64,000 nucleotides of DNA from NCBI GenBank assembly GCA_965227745.1, contig OZ245769.1, positions 2,604,001 through 2,668,000 of the forward strand, written 5' to 3'. The notes beneath the pieces are model-generated. The model made no database searches. It saw only the letters and a list, made by a program, of their open reading frames with translations, and had not been told where the DNA came from. The position numbers and the translations under genes were made by a program. Source of the stretch: GAS368 sp965227745. Lineage in GTDB: Bacteria > Verrucomicrobiota > Verrucomicrobiia > Opitutales > Opitutaceae. This document shows positions 32,498-41,844 of this stretch, in pieces (position 1 is the stretch's first letter; the number at the start of each line of letters is the position of its first letter).

Positions 32498-35100
32498 CGC
32501 TTGGCCCCTCCCTCGACCGAACCGCCCTCGAGCAGGCCCGTGTAAATCACATCGCTCTTTTGCCAGACGATGGAGGCGTGCGAGGCAAGCGGCGCGAGAT
32601 CGCCGGCGTCGCCCTTGCCACCCCAGCGACCGGCTTCTTTCGAAGAGGAAACGGAGAGCACCTGGCTGAAGCGGGCCGTGCCGCCGAGCGGGAACGTGCC
32701 AATCCACGTGCCGCCGCGCTCCAACTCGGTGCGCTGGCCCGGGACGAGTGTGCGCGTGGTCCAGAGATTGCCCCGCTCATCGGCGAGGACGAAGTCGCGG
32801 AGCGACGTCGCGAGGCTCGACTGCACGACCGGCGCGCCGCCGGCGCCCGTGCCCACGCGCTCGATGCGCCCGCGCGTGGGAACGAGCCGCTGCAAGAGCA
32901 CGGCCTGACGCCCGCGACTGCCGAACCACGAGCCCCACCCCTCGGAATCGCTGCGAAACAGCGTGGGGCCGGAGGTGAAATTTCCAATGCGCCCCTGCGA
33001 CATTTCCTCGAGCGGGATGACGCTGAGCTGCGTATCGCTCGCGAGCGGAAACTTCGGACTCGCGATGAAGCCGGTGCGCGACGCCTGCTCTTGAAACACG
33101 GCGGCCTGATTATCGCCGGGAATCAACACGACGAGCGCGCGCCGCAGGCCCGTGCCGCCGGTGCCATCTTGGATGAAGATTGTAACGGCGAGCGCGACGG
33201 CGGCGACGAGCGAGATGATAGGCGTGGTGAAGAAGAGACGGTGACGCCGGCCTGCGGGAGCGAAGACGAAAAGATTTACCGGACCGACCACCGCGGCGAA
33301 CAGCAGTAGGAAGATCGTGAGCCACGAGGTATCGGGCTCTTTTTCCGCAACGGCGGTGCCGAGGAGCGAGGCGCTCTTCACCATCAGCGATTCGGAGTCG
33401 GGATGGCCGGTGGTGCCGCCGAGGGAGAGCGCGAGATCATTCCACTCCTCGACGGACGGCGCGGAGCTGAGCGCACGGGGCAAGATCCGAATCACGCCGG
33501 CTCCAATGCGCTCCTCGGATTTCGGACCGGAATCGGGCGGGACGAGAATGAGTTCGCCCCCGAGGGCGACCCAGCCGCGCAACGCGGCGCGACGCGCGGC
33601 ATCGAGCGCGGTGAAATCGTCGAGCGGCAGATAGAGATACGCGAAACCCGACCACACGCGCCAGTCGGCGGGCAGCGTGGCCGGATCGACGGGAGCGAGA
33701 TTCGGCGTGGGGATGCCCTCGCGAATCAGCGTCTCGCGCAGGACCCGCTCGATCGATGCCGTCGCGGCGATGGGCCGCATATTGGCCGTGCCGCCGAGGG
33801 CGGAGAAAGAGACGGTGCCGCCACCGCCGAGACCCGGGCCGCTGGCCTGGACGTAGAGCATCAGGGGCGGGCCGCCACTCCCAGAACTGATGACTGAAGG
33901 ACGCCGAACGGCCGAGGGCCGCCCCGTCGTGGAGACGGGCGCGGTGGCCGGGCGCGCCGTAGTGGTGGACTGGACAATAGTAATCTTCGGCGCGGCGGTG
34001 GAGCCGGGATTGACCTTGGTATTAGTGCCGATGGAGCCGTCGTTGACATTGACGGTGTAGGTGACGTCGGAGCCATCGCGCGGCGTGGCGCTGACGCGCG
34101 TGGACACCGTGCCGGAGACATTGGTGATCGTGGTCGTGATGATGCCCGTGAGGCCATCGATCTCGCGCACTTCCGTGTAGGCACTCGGGCCGGAACCATA
34201 GGAACGAGCCACGCGCAGACCATTGGCCAGCGGATCGAGCTTGATACTGTGCGGCTGGAGCGCGGGAGAGAGGGCGCCGGCAAGCGCGGGACTCGGCGAC
34301 GTCACGCCCGAGAGATTATTGAACGTCGGACCCGTCGAGGTGGAGGTGCCCGCCGTGACGATCTTGATGACGGGCTTCGGACCGGAGAGCGGTGCATAGC
34401 TCGAAGAGATAACACCACTCGACGGATCGATGGTGTAAGTGACATCGGAACCGGCCGGCGGACGAACGGTGCGCGTGGTCACGCTGCCCGTGGTACCGAG
34501 CGACGGCGTGAGGGTGGTCATCTCGCCGGTCGTTTCGTCGATGATCGTTTCCTCGCGGCGATAGATCTGGCCCAAGCTCGCCGTTTTCCACGCGCGCTCG
34601 ACCTTCATGCCGTTGGCGACACGGCTGATCGTGACGACGGGACTGGTCGTGGCGGTGCGAGAGCCGAAGCTGGCGACGGAGGGCGAAGTCGACAAGACCG
34701 GCGGCGCGCCGGGCGTGCCGCCCTCGGCGATGGGAACATAGACCCACACGTCGCGCGTCTGGCCGGCGGGCACGGTGACAGAGCGCTCGAATTGAGCAGT
34801 GCCGGGATAGAGCCCGCGCACGCCCGCATGAAATTGAAACTGCCAGGTGCGCTCCGACGCGGCGGAGTTTTCAATCGTGAGCCGCACGGGCGCGAAACCG
34901 AAACGCGGCGGCTGCGCGGTGGGCATCGCGGCCTTGATGGAAACCTCGGCGGTGGGGGAAGGGTTGAACGCGTAGACCGTTTCCCCGCGCACGAACGCGG
35001 CGGAGCACAGCGTGAGCACGAGCGCGACGAGCGCGGGCCAGCGCGGCGCGCGGGAAACCAGCGCGCGCAAGGCGTCACCCACTCGAGGCGCGCGGCTCAT
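32494..35100 (-). CDS. Large membrane protein of unknown function with internal duplication
   Basis: The 868-residue protein has an N-terminal signal or anchor (ALVALVLTLCSAAFVRG), a beta-rich extracytoplasmic part, a Ser/Thr-rich middle (about 150-400), then a conserved-looking membrane region with DTSWLTIFLLLFAAVVGPVN and a second helix near SLVAAVALAVTIFI. The middle contains two similar stretches of about 100 residues: both have an ANGxxVxR start, an E(I/T)xxxTGxxTT core and SDVTYTxxxxxGxI. Relatives of the C-terminal half occur beside MoxR and ABC genes in other bacteria (from memory). It is coupled by four-base overlaps to MoxR upstream and the ABC ATPase downstream. The role is unknown. 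Confidence 0.75.
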   Translation of the reverse strand: MSRAPRVGDALRALVSRAPRWPALVALVLTLCSAAFVRGETVYAFNPSPTAEVSIKAAMPTAQPPRFGFAPVRLTIENSAASERTWQFQFHAGVRGLYPGTAQFERSVTVPAGQTRDVWVYVPIAEGGTPGAPPVLSTSPSVASFGSRTATTSPVVTISRVANGMKVERAWKTASLGQIYRREETIIDETTGEMTTLTPSLGTTGSVTTRTVRPPAGSDVTYTIDPSSGVISSSYAPLSGPKPVIKIVTAGTSTSTGPTFNNLSGVTSPSPALAGALSPALQPHSIKLDPLANGLRVARSYGSGPSAYTEVREIDGLTGIITTTITNVSGTVSTRVSATPRDGSDVTYTVNVNDGSIGTNTKVNPGSTAAPKITIVQSTTTARPATAPVSTTGRPSAVRRPSVISSGSGGPPLMLYVQASGPGLGGGGTVSFSALGGTANMRPIAATASIERVLRETLIREGIPTPNLAPVDPATLPADWRVWSGFAYLYLPLDDFTALDAARRAALRGWVALGGELILVPPDSGPKSEERIGAGVIRILPRALSSAPSVEEWNDLALSLGGTTGHPDSESLMVKSASLLGTAVAEKEPDTSWLTIFLLLFAAVVGPVNLFVFAPAGRRHRLFFTTPIISLVAAVALAVTIFIQDGTGGTGLRRALVVLIPGDNQAAVFQEQASRTGFIASPKFPLASDTQLSVIPLEEMSQGRIGNFTSGPTLFRSDSEGWGSWFGSRGRQAVLLQRLVPTRGRIERVGTGAGGAPVVQSSLATSLRDFVLADERGNLWTTRTLVPGQRTELERGGTWIGTFPLGGTARFSQVLSVSSSKEAGRWGGKGDAGDLAPLASHASIVWQKSDVIYTGLLEGGSVEGGAKR

Positions 35101-36122
35101 GCGACCTTGGCCGCGGCGAGGGTGCCGGGCAGGGCTTTGGGTTGAGCGGGAATTTCGGCGAGCAGTTTCTCGACGAGCGCGGGCGTCGTGATGCCATCGA
35201 GACGAGCGGCGTGATCGAGAATGATGCGATGACCGAGGACGGGGCGCGCGACGGCTTGCACATCCTCGAAACTCGCGTGTGGACGACCGTGGCGGAGACC
35301 GCGCGCACGAGCCGCCGCCGCGAGCGCGAGGGCCGCGCGCGGACTCGCGCCGAAGCGCACGCCCGCACTCGCGGCGGAGGCGCCGGGCTGCGAAGCATAA
35401 ACGAGCCGAGCAATATAATCGGCGACCACCTCCGGCAAATACACGCGCCGCACGAGCGCGAGCAGCGCGGAAAATTCCTCCGGCGTGACGACGGGCGCGA
35501 CGGCAGGCTCGGTGCCGAGCTCGCGATGGAGCACGATGCGCTTCAGCACCTCGGGCGGATTCGAATGGACGGCGAGTTTGAAGAGGAAGCGATCGAGCTG
35601 CGCCTCGGGCAGCGGATAGGTGCCCTCGAGATCGATGGGGTTTTGCGTGGCGAGGACGAAGAACGGATCGGGCAACGTGTGCGTCTCGCCTCCGGCGGTG
35701 ACGCGGCGCTCCTGCATGGCCTCGAGCAAGGCGGACTGGGTCTTGGGCGAAGCGCGGTTGATTTCGTCGGCGAGCAGGATGTTGGCGAAAACGGGACCGC
35801 GCTGAAACTTGAAGCGGCGGCCGGTGGGAGTTTCCTCCAGCACGGGGTTACCGGTGATGTCGCCCGGGAGAAGATCGGGCGTGAATTGCACGCGACGCGC
35901 GACGAGACCGAGCGCGTGCGCGAGGCCCTTGACGAGTTCGGTTTTGCCGAGGCCGGGCAGGCCCTCGAGCAGCAAGTGGCCGCGCGCGAGGACGCCCGTC
36001 ACGGTCAGCTCGATCAACTCCTCCTGGCCGAAGAGCACGGTTTGCAGCGTGCCGACGAGGCGGTCGAGGGTGGCACGGGCGGACGCGAGTTCGGAATCAG
36101 TCAGAGATTGGGGCGCGGGCAT
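35097..36122 (-). CDS. MoxR-family AAA+ ATPase
   Basis: The 341-residue protein has Walker A GLPGLGKT (54-61), Walker B ILLADEINRAS (115-125), and the following SPKTQSALLEAMQERRVT segment that is diagnostic of MoxR. MoxR ATPases act with VWA proteins as chaperones in assembling metalloenzymes or envelope complexes. The 3-prime end overlaps the 868-residue gene by four bases. It lies 180 bases downstream of the coiled-coil membrane protein gene. No Shine-Dalgarno sequence precedes the ATG; the leader is a pyrimidine tract. Confidence 0.92.
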   Translation of the reverse strand: MPAPQSLTDSELASARATLDRLVGTLQTVLFGQEELIELTVTGVLARGHLLLEGLPGLGKTELVKGLAHALGLVARRVQFTPDLLPGDITGNPVLEETPTGRRFKFQRGPVFANILLADEINRASPKTQSALLEAMQERRVTAGGETHTLPDPFFVLATQNPIDLEGTYPLPEAQLDRFLFKLAVHSNPPEVLKRIVLHRELGTEPAVAPVVTPEEFSALLALVRRVYLPEVVADYIARLVYASQPGASAASAGVRFGASPRAALALAAAARARGLRHGRPHASFEDVQAVARPVLGHRIILDHAARLDGITTPALVEKLLAEIPAQPKALPGTLAAAKVA

Positions 36123-36302
36123 GGAAAAGAGGGGGGAGAAGCCGAGACTAACAACACACCAAGCGGAGAAGTATTAGGCCGAGCCGGGAATTTCCGGCCT
36201 TTTGACGACTTTTCAGCGATGAAGACGGAGTGGAAAAATTTTTAGGGACAACGAAAAGCCGGACGGCGGAGGAAGCAGGCGCGAGGAAGCGAAGCGGACA
36301 GA

Positions 36303-37625
36303 CTACTTGAAGAAATTTTTCAACGCGGCGCGCTCGGCCGGCGTGAGACGATTGACCCACACCGCATCGCCGCCGCTGGCGGGAGCGGCGACGGCACCGG
36401 CGGACATGGGGCCGACCTCCTTGCTGGGATCTTTGTCGTGCTGACCCGTGGTCGTGCCCAGCTTGTCGCCGAGGGCGGTGCGCTGGAAATTGCTGGCATT
36501 GATGCCGTTGGAAAGGCCGTCGCCCGCGTCACTCGGTTGCGAGGCGAGCATAAGCGGGGCGGTGTCGCCTCCCCCACCCTCGCCGCCGGCGCCCGTGCCT
36601 TGGCCATCGCCACGGCCTTGGCCGGGACCGCTGCCCGGGCCTTGACCGGGGCTATTGGGATCGGGCCGGGCGACGAGCGCGCCAGCCCCGGCGGCACCGG
36701 CCACGCCGCCGGTTTGCGCGCCGGCTTGGGCGAGTTGTTGCGAGAGCTGATCGCGCTGCTCGGGAGTGAGGCCCTTGAGGTCGGCTTCGGAGCCGGGGAG
36801 ATTGGCGAGCAGATCTTTGTTGGCCGGGAGCGCGCCGTCTTTCATGCCGGACAAGGCGGCGGCGAGACGACCGGCGGCGCTCTTCATGTCGGCATCGCTA
36901 TTGGAGGACTTGAGGGCGGAGGCGGCGGATTCTAGCTCGCGCGCCAGCTGGGCGGCGGCCCCCGCAGTCTGGTCGCGCAGGGCGTCGGCGGCCTCCAGCG
37001 CGGAATGGCTATATTGCTCATCGGCGGGACGTTGGGCGAGTTCGCGGGCGCGCTCGCTCAGTTGTTCGATGGCGGTGGGATCGGCGACCTTGAGCTCCTT
37101 GAGCGCCGCGAGCATGGCCTCGGTTTGGGCAAGGGCTGGCGGCGGGCCGGACGCATGGGAGCCGGCGACCTCGCGCGGCACGGGGAGATAGACTGCGGCG
37201 GCCAGCAAGGCGACCGTTGCAAGGAGCCAGCCAGCGGGGGTGCGCAGTTGCCAACGGACGACGGCGGGAAAGGGTTCCGGAATCGCGGGCCACGCCACCA
37301 AGCCGGTCGCCGCCGCCGTAAGCCGCGTATCCAAGCGGAGATGCGACTCCATGAGCACGCGCGCCTCGGGCTTGGTGAAGAAGCCGCGCCGGGCGCGCCA
37401 AGCGCACCAAGCGGTGGCGAGCAGGAGGGCAATCGTCAGGCCCAACCACGCCGGCGAGAGGGAATTACGCGCGCGGCGGAGCGCATACACCACGATGGCG
37501 AAAGCCGAGCCCACAAAGAAGGCCGCCGGAGCGACGCGGGCGAGCCAAGCCCCGAGATTAATCCGCCACGCCAACGCGGCAGCGCGAGTTTCCCAAAAGC
37601 GCTGCGTGCTCGCCGGGGTGGTCAC
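36303..37625 (-). CDS. Membrane protein with helical and Gly/Pro-rich tail, unknown function
   Basis: The 440-residue protein has three hydrophobic segments in its first 170 residues (AFFVGSAFAIVVYAL, LGLTIALLLATAWCAW, WLLATVALLAAAVYLPV), then a charged helical region (about 175-300) that may form coiled coil, then a Gly/Gln-rich linker and a C-terminal segment ending LTPAERAALKNFFK. It is not recognised as a named family. Position and strand suggest it is the first gene of the MoxR/ABC/Bat cluster. The intervening 180 bases show no clear terminator. It may hold a MoxR complex at the membrane, but that is a guess. Confidence 0.65.
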   Translation of the reverse strand: MTTPASTQRFWETRAAALAWRINLGAWLARVAPAAFFVGSAFAIVVYALRRARNSLSPAWLGLTIALLLATAWCAWRARRGFFTKPEARVLMESHLRLDTRLTAAATGLVAWPAIPEPFPAVVRWQLRTPAGWLLATVALLAAAVYLPVPREVAGSHASGPPPALAQTEAMLAALKELKVADPTAIEQLSERARELAQRPADEQYSHSALEAADALRDQTAGAAAQLARELESAASALKSSNSDADMKSAAGRLAAALSGMKDGALPANKDLLANLPGSEADLKGLTPEQRDQLSQQLAQAGAQTGGVAGAAGAGALVARPDPNSPGQGPGSGPGQGRGDGQGTGAGGEGGGGDTAPLMLASQPSDAGDGLSNGINASNFQRTALGDKLGTTTGQHDKDPSKEVGPMSAGAVAAPASGGDAVWVNRLTPAERAALKNFFK

Positions 37626-37684
37626 GGGCCGAAAGCGTGAGGTGAACGGCCGGGATTTGGCAAGCGAGACTCAGTTGAAGACAC

Positions 37685-37709
37685 AAAAAAGCCGGGCGCA
37701 AGGCCCGGC
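37685..37709 (-). terminator. Rho-independent terminator of the azurin gene
   Basis: On the minus strand GCCGGGC (complement at 37703-37709) and GCCCGGC (complement at 37691-37697) form a 7-bp stem with a 5-nt loop, followed by six T residues. It separates azurin transcription from the cluster that starts at 37625. Confidence 0.85.
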
Positions 37710-37760
37710 GGAAAAAGGCGGCGTCGGAGGCCACCTTATAACTAGCTGGCGGTGGACGCC

Positions 37761-38282
37761 TTACTTGACGGTGATCGTGCCCTTCATGCCGATCGCAAAG
37801 TGCGCCGGGAAGGAGCAGAGGAAGACGTACTCGCCGGGCTTGAGGTCCGCGAGCACGAGCTCTTCCGTCTTCTTGGGCCCGAGGATGGCGGTGTGGCCGA
37901 GGACGGCGTCCTTCATGCTCTCGGGGATGTAATCGGTGGCCTTGGCGGCGGCAGCGGCGGCGGCAAACGCGGCGGCATCGGTGCCGGGCTTCAAGACGAC
38001 GAAATTGTGGCCCATGGCCTCCTTCGGAAGCGTGCCGGCGTTGGTGAAGGAGATTTTCAGGGTCTCGCCAGCCTTGGCCTCGATCGCGGCGAGGCTGAAC
38101 TTCATCGTGTCGTTGGCGGACACTTCGATCACGCGAGGAGCCGCGGGAGCGGCTTTCGGCGCGGCGGCGGGAGCAGCGGCCGCCGGAGCGGGCGTAGCAG
38201 CAGCGGTGGGAGCGGAAGCTTTATCACCGCAACCGGACAGAGCGACTACGGCGACGGACAGGGCAAGGGGAAGGAATTTCAT
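37761..38282 (-). CDS. Azurin/auracyanin-like blue copper lipoprotein
   Basis: The 173-residue protein has a lipobox ending at Cys18 (VVALSGC), an Ala/Pro-rich linker of about 30 residues, and a cupredoxin domain with all type 1 copper ligands: His92 (MGHNFVV), Cys156, His161 and Met166 in CSFPAHFAIGMKG. The Met is one residue further from His than in classic azurin. The linker would let the domain swing from the membrane to its partner. It is divergent from the caa3 oxidase operon across 240 bases, which suggests it donates electrons to the oxidase CuA or cytochrome c domain; that partnership is inferred. Confidence 0.88.
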   Translation of the reverse strand: MKFLPLALSVAVVALSGCGDKASAPTAAATPAPAAAAPAAAPKAAPAAPRVIEVSANDTMKFSLAAIEAKAGETLKISFTNAGTLPKEAMGHNFVVLKPGTDAAAFAAAAAAAKATDYIPESMKDAVLGHTAILGPKKTEELVLADLKPGEYVFLCSFPAHFAIGMKGTITVK

Positions 38283-38523
38283 GGCATGAGAAAATTGTGT
38301 GACCACCACGCAACATGCAAACCCGAAGGAAAAGAAGGGCGCACAGCTAATGCACGATGCAGGACAGTTAATATATGGACGTCCCCGCGCGTGAAGATTG
38401 CATGGCATGCGACGCGCTGAAACAAAAACAACCGATTATGGCTTGAAATGCCAAGGCGTTCGCAAACTCTCGTGTGCCTTGGCGTCTCGACGCTCCTTTA
38501 TCCCTCTTTCCACGACAGCTCAC

Positions 38524-39831
38524 ATGCGTTTGAACACCCTCCTCCCGACCTTCGCCCGCTGGGGCCGCGCCGCCCTCGCGCTGGGCGGCATCGCTCTTCT
38601 CTCAGGTTGCGACCTGAATTTCTGGAAGATGGACGGCCATCAATCGACGATCAACGTCGAGGGTCCCGTCGCCCATTCCCAACTCGGGGTGTTCTACACC
38701 ACCGTCTGGGTGACGCTCGTGATCTTCATCATCGTCGGCTCCATCCTCGCCTACGCGACGTGGAAGTTCCGCGCGAAGTCCGCAGCCGACGAGCACGCCG
38801 AGCCGCCGCCGCAGAGCCATGGCAACCCGCTCGTGGAAATCGGCCTCATCGCCGCCTCCGTCTTCGCGCTCGTCATCATCGCCATCCCGACGCTCAAGGC
38901 CATCTGGTACACCTACGACATTCCCGGTGCCGAAACCCGCCCGCAGCTCGATGCGATGATCAAGAAGGGCGACGCCTATGAAGTGAATGCGACCGGCCTG
39001 CAGTGGTGGTTCAAGTTCGAATATCCCCTCGAGCAGATCAACGGCTCCGGCGCACTCCTCGCGGCCAACGAACTCGTCATCCCGGCTGGCCGCCCCGTCC
39101 GCATCAACCTGCGCACGATGGACGTGATCCACTCCTTCTGGATTCCCAAGCTCGCGGGCAAGGTCGACATGATCCCGAATCGCGCCAACCACCTTTGGTT
39201 GCAGGCCGACAAACCCGGTTATTTCTGGGGCCAGTGCGCCGAGTACTGCGGCGATTCCCATGCCGTCATGCGCTTCCGCGTGATCGCCCTCGCCCCGAAG
39301 GAATTCGCCGAGTGGCTTGAGAACCAGAAGCAGCCCGCCCGTAATGTCGCCCCCAAGGCCGGCGTGACCGCCCCGACGCAGTTTGCCGCTCTCCGCCAGT
39401 TCAAGCAGAACGAATACGGCTTCTCCGACAAGTTCGCCATCACGCCCACGCAGGACCTGTTGAAGACTTGGCGCGAAAAGCAGGATCCCGAGAAGGGCGA
39501 AGACACCGCGCTCATCGCGCAGGGCAAAGACCTCTTCCGCGCCAAGGGTTGCGTGGCTTGCCATGCGATCCGCGGCCACGAAGGCGCCTTGGGCGTCACC
39601 GGCCCCGACCTCACCCGCGTCGGTGCCCGCACCACGATCGCCGGCGGCCTGTTGGAAAATAACAAGGAACAACTTCGCCGCTGGATCCGCGATCCGGGCT
39701 CCGTGAAGCCCGGCAACAAGATGGCTCTGCAGTACGTCCACACGACCCCCGACGGTAAGAAGGAAGGCACCATCACTCTCACCGATGCGGACCAAGTCGC
39801 CCTCGTCTCCTATCTCGAAAGCTTGAAATAA
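38524..39831 (+). CDS. coxB: Cytochrome c oxidase subunit II with fused cytochrome c domain (caa3 type)
   Basis: The 435-residue product has a lipoprotein signal ending at Cys29 (IALLSGC), two membrane helices, a cupredoxin domain with the CuA ligands (HSFWIPKL, CAEYCGDSHAVM), and a C-terminal cytochrome c domain with the heme motif CVACH and a Met late in the domain. The fusion defines a caa3-type enzyme that can accept electrons without a separate cytochrome c. The ATG at 38524 was chosen since the signal peptide starts there. It heads the coxBACD operon, and its copper site is the likely target of the SCO protein. Confidence 0.95.
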   Translation: MRLNTLLPTFARWGRAALALGGIALLSGCDLNFWKMDGHQSTINVEGPVAHSQLGVFYTTVWVTLVIFIIVGSILAYATWKFRAKSAADEHAEPPPQSHGNPLVEIGLIAASVFALVIIAIPTLKAIWYTYDIPGAETRPQLDAMIKKGDAYEVNATGLQWWFKFEYPLEQINGSGALLAANELVIPAGRPVRINLRTMDVIHSFWIPKLAGKVDMIPNRANHLWLQADKPGYFWGQCAEYCGDSHAVMRFRVIALAPKEFAEWLENQKQPARNVAPKAGVTAPTQFAALRQFKQNEYGFSDKFAITPTQDLLKTWREKQDPEKGEDTALIAQGKDLFRAKGCVACHAIRGHEGALGVTGPDLTRVGARTTIAGGLLENNKEQLRRWIRDPGSVKPGNKMALQYVHTTPDGKKEGTITLTDADQVALVSYLESLK

Positions 39832-39843
39832 TTTCCCACTCTC

Positions 39844-41820
39844 ATGGACCTGGCTAAACCCGCTCCCCTCACTAAAGAGGAACATGCCCCCTCTACGCAG
39901 CCTGCGCTGCTCTTCACCCCGCACGCCAAGACCGGCTTGATGAGTTGGCTGACCACGGTCGACCACAAGAAGATCGGCTTCCTCTACGGTTTCTTCGCAC
40001 TCATCTTCTTCCTCGTCGGCGGCTTCGAGGCGCTGCTCATCCGTACGCAGCTGATGTTTCCGAACAACAGCGTGCTGACTGCCCAGCAGTACAACACGAT
40101 GTTCACGATGCACGGCACGACGATGATCTTCCTCGCCGTCATGCCCCTCTCCGCGGCGTTCTTTAACTTCATCATGCCGCTCCAAATCGGCGCGCGTGAC
40201 GTCGCCTTCCCCCGCCTGAACGCCTTCTCGCTGTGGACCTTCGTCGCCGGTGCGATCATCCTGAACATCGGCTGGTTCCTCCCCTCCCACACCCACGGTG
40301 CTCCCGATGGCGGCTGGTTCGGCTACGCTCCCCTCACCTCCAAGACCTTTATCCCGAAGCACTCGGTCGACTACTGGGTCATGGGTCTGCAGCTCCTCGG
40401 TGTCGCCTCCATCGCGGCCTCGCTGAACTTCATCGTCACGATCATTAACATGCGCGCGCCCGGCATGACCATGATGCGCCTCCCGGTGTTCGTCTGGATG
40501 ACGCTCATCACGGCCTTCCTCATCGTCCTCTCCTTCCCCGCGATCACGATCGCGCTGGTCGAGCTGATGATGGATCGTAATTTCCAGACCAACTTCTTCG
40601 AAGTCTCCGGCGGCGGTATGCCGATCCTCTGGCAACATTTGTTCTGGGTCTTCGGTCACCCTGAGGTGTACATCCTCATCCTCCCAGCGATGGGTATCGT
40701 CTCGGAAATCCTCCCGACCTTCTCCCGCAAGCCCCTCTACGGTTACCCGATCGTCGTCTTCTCGGGTGCGTCCATCGGTTTCCTCGGCTTCGCCGTGTGG
40801 AGCCATCACATGTTCACCACGGGCATGGGCGCGGTCGCCACGGCGGCCTTCTCCCTCCTCACGATGTGCATCGCCGTCCCGACGGGCGTGAAGATGTTCA
40901 ACTGGATCGGCACCCTTTGGAACGGGCGCCTGATGATGCGCACGCCCATGATGTTCGCCCTCGGCTTCGTCTGGATGTTCATGATCGGTGGTTTCTCCGG
41001 CGTGATGCACTCCGCCGCCCCGGCCGATGCGCAGCAGCAGGATTCCTACTTCGTCATCGCCCACTTCCACTACGTGCTCATCGGTGGCTCGATCTTCGCC
41101 CTCCTCGCCGGCATCCACTACTGGTTCCCGCTGATGTTTGGCCGCCAAGTCTCCGAGTTCTGGGGTAAGCTCTCCTTCTGGATCATCTTCATCGGCTTCA
41201 ACATCACGTTCTTCCCGATGCACTTCCTCGGCCTGAACGGTATGCCCCGCCGCACCTTCACCTACGACACCAACATGGGTTGGGACACGGCGAACTTCAT
41301 CGCCACCATCGGTGCATTCATCCTCGGCATCGGTATCTTCGTCTACTTCGCCGTCATGGTGTACACCTACTTCAAGGGCACCAAGGTCGGCCGCGATCCG
41401 TGGGATGCACGCACCCTCGAGTGGAGCCTCCCGATCCCGATTCCGGAGTATAACTACGCGGTCGTCCCGACCGTCCACGCCCGCGATGCCTGGTGGTACG
41501 AAAAGCATCACCAAGAGGAAATCGCCAAGGAGAAGGCCGCTCACGCGCAGGCCGAGGAAGAGCACGGCGGCATCCACATGCCCAACCAGTCGATCTGGCC
41601 CTTCGTCGCCAGCTTCGGCATGCTCATTGGTGCCGTCGGCATCACCTACTTCGACGCGGATTGGTCGCCTGGCATCCACGCCAAGCTGGGCGTCACCCTC
41701 GTCGGTGGCCTCGTCACCTTCATCGGTATCTACTTCTGGTCCCTCGAGGGCAACGCCGGCTACCACCTGCACCTCGACAAGGACGGCAACGAGATCAAAG
41801 ACCCGCACGCCAAGCACTAA
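39844..41820 (+). CDS. coxA: Cytochrome c oxidase subunit I
   Basis: The 658-residue catalytic subunit reduces oxygen and pumps protons. Metal ligands are visible: low-spin heme His in MFTMHGTTMIF, CuB ligands and the crosslinked Tyr in FGHPEVYILILP, the CuB His pair in SHHMFTTG, and the two heme ligands in HFHYVLIGG. The protein is longer than a minimal subunit I; the C-terminus carries extra membrane segments and a hydrophilic end, DKDGNEIKDPHAKH. It lies 12 bases after coxB and 24 before coxC. Heme A comes from the ctaA/ctaB cluster. Confidence 0.96.
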   Translation: MDLAKPAPLTKEEHAPSTQPALLFTPHAKTGLMSWLTTVDHKKIGFLYGFFALIFFLVGGFEALLIRTQLMFPNNSVLTAQQYNTMFTMHGTTMIFLAVMPLSAAFFNFIMPLQIGARDVAFPRLNAFSLWTFVAGAIILNIGWFLPSHTHGAPDGGWFGYAPLTSKTFIPKHSVDYWVMGLQLLGVASIAASLNFIVTIINMRAPGMTMMRLPVFVWMTLITAFLIVLSFPAITIALVELMMDRNFQTNFFEVSGGGMPILWQHLFWVFGHPEVYILILPAMGIVSEILPTFSRKPLYGYPIVVFSGASIGFLGFAVWSHHMFTTGMGAVATAAFSLLTMCIAVPTGVKMFNWIGTLWNGRLMMRTPMMFALGFVWMFMIGGFSGVMHSAAPADAQQQDSYFVIAHFHYVLIGGSIFALLAGIHYWFPLMFGRQVSEFWGKLSFWIIFIGFNITFFPMHFLGLNGMPRRTFTYDTNMGWDTANFIATIGAFILGIGIFVYFAVMVYTYFKGTKVGRDPWDARTLEWSLPIPIPEYNYAVVPTVHARDAWWYEKHHQEEIAKEKAAHAQAEEEHGGIHMPNQSIWPFVASFGMLIGAVGITYFDADWSPGIHAKLGVTLVGGLVTFIGIYFWSLEGNAGYHLHLDKDGNEIKDPHAKH

Positions 41821-41844
41821 GCTTCAACTTCCTCTCCTTTCCAC

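Noticed and set aside
38602..41817. A 1071-codon minus-strand frame opposite coxB/coxA
   Set aside because: It is antisense to well-identified oxidase subunits and its product is Glu/Asp/Arg-rich without any domain.
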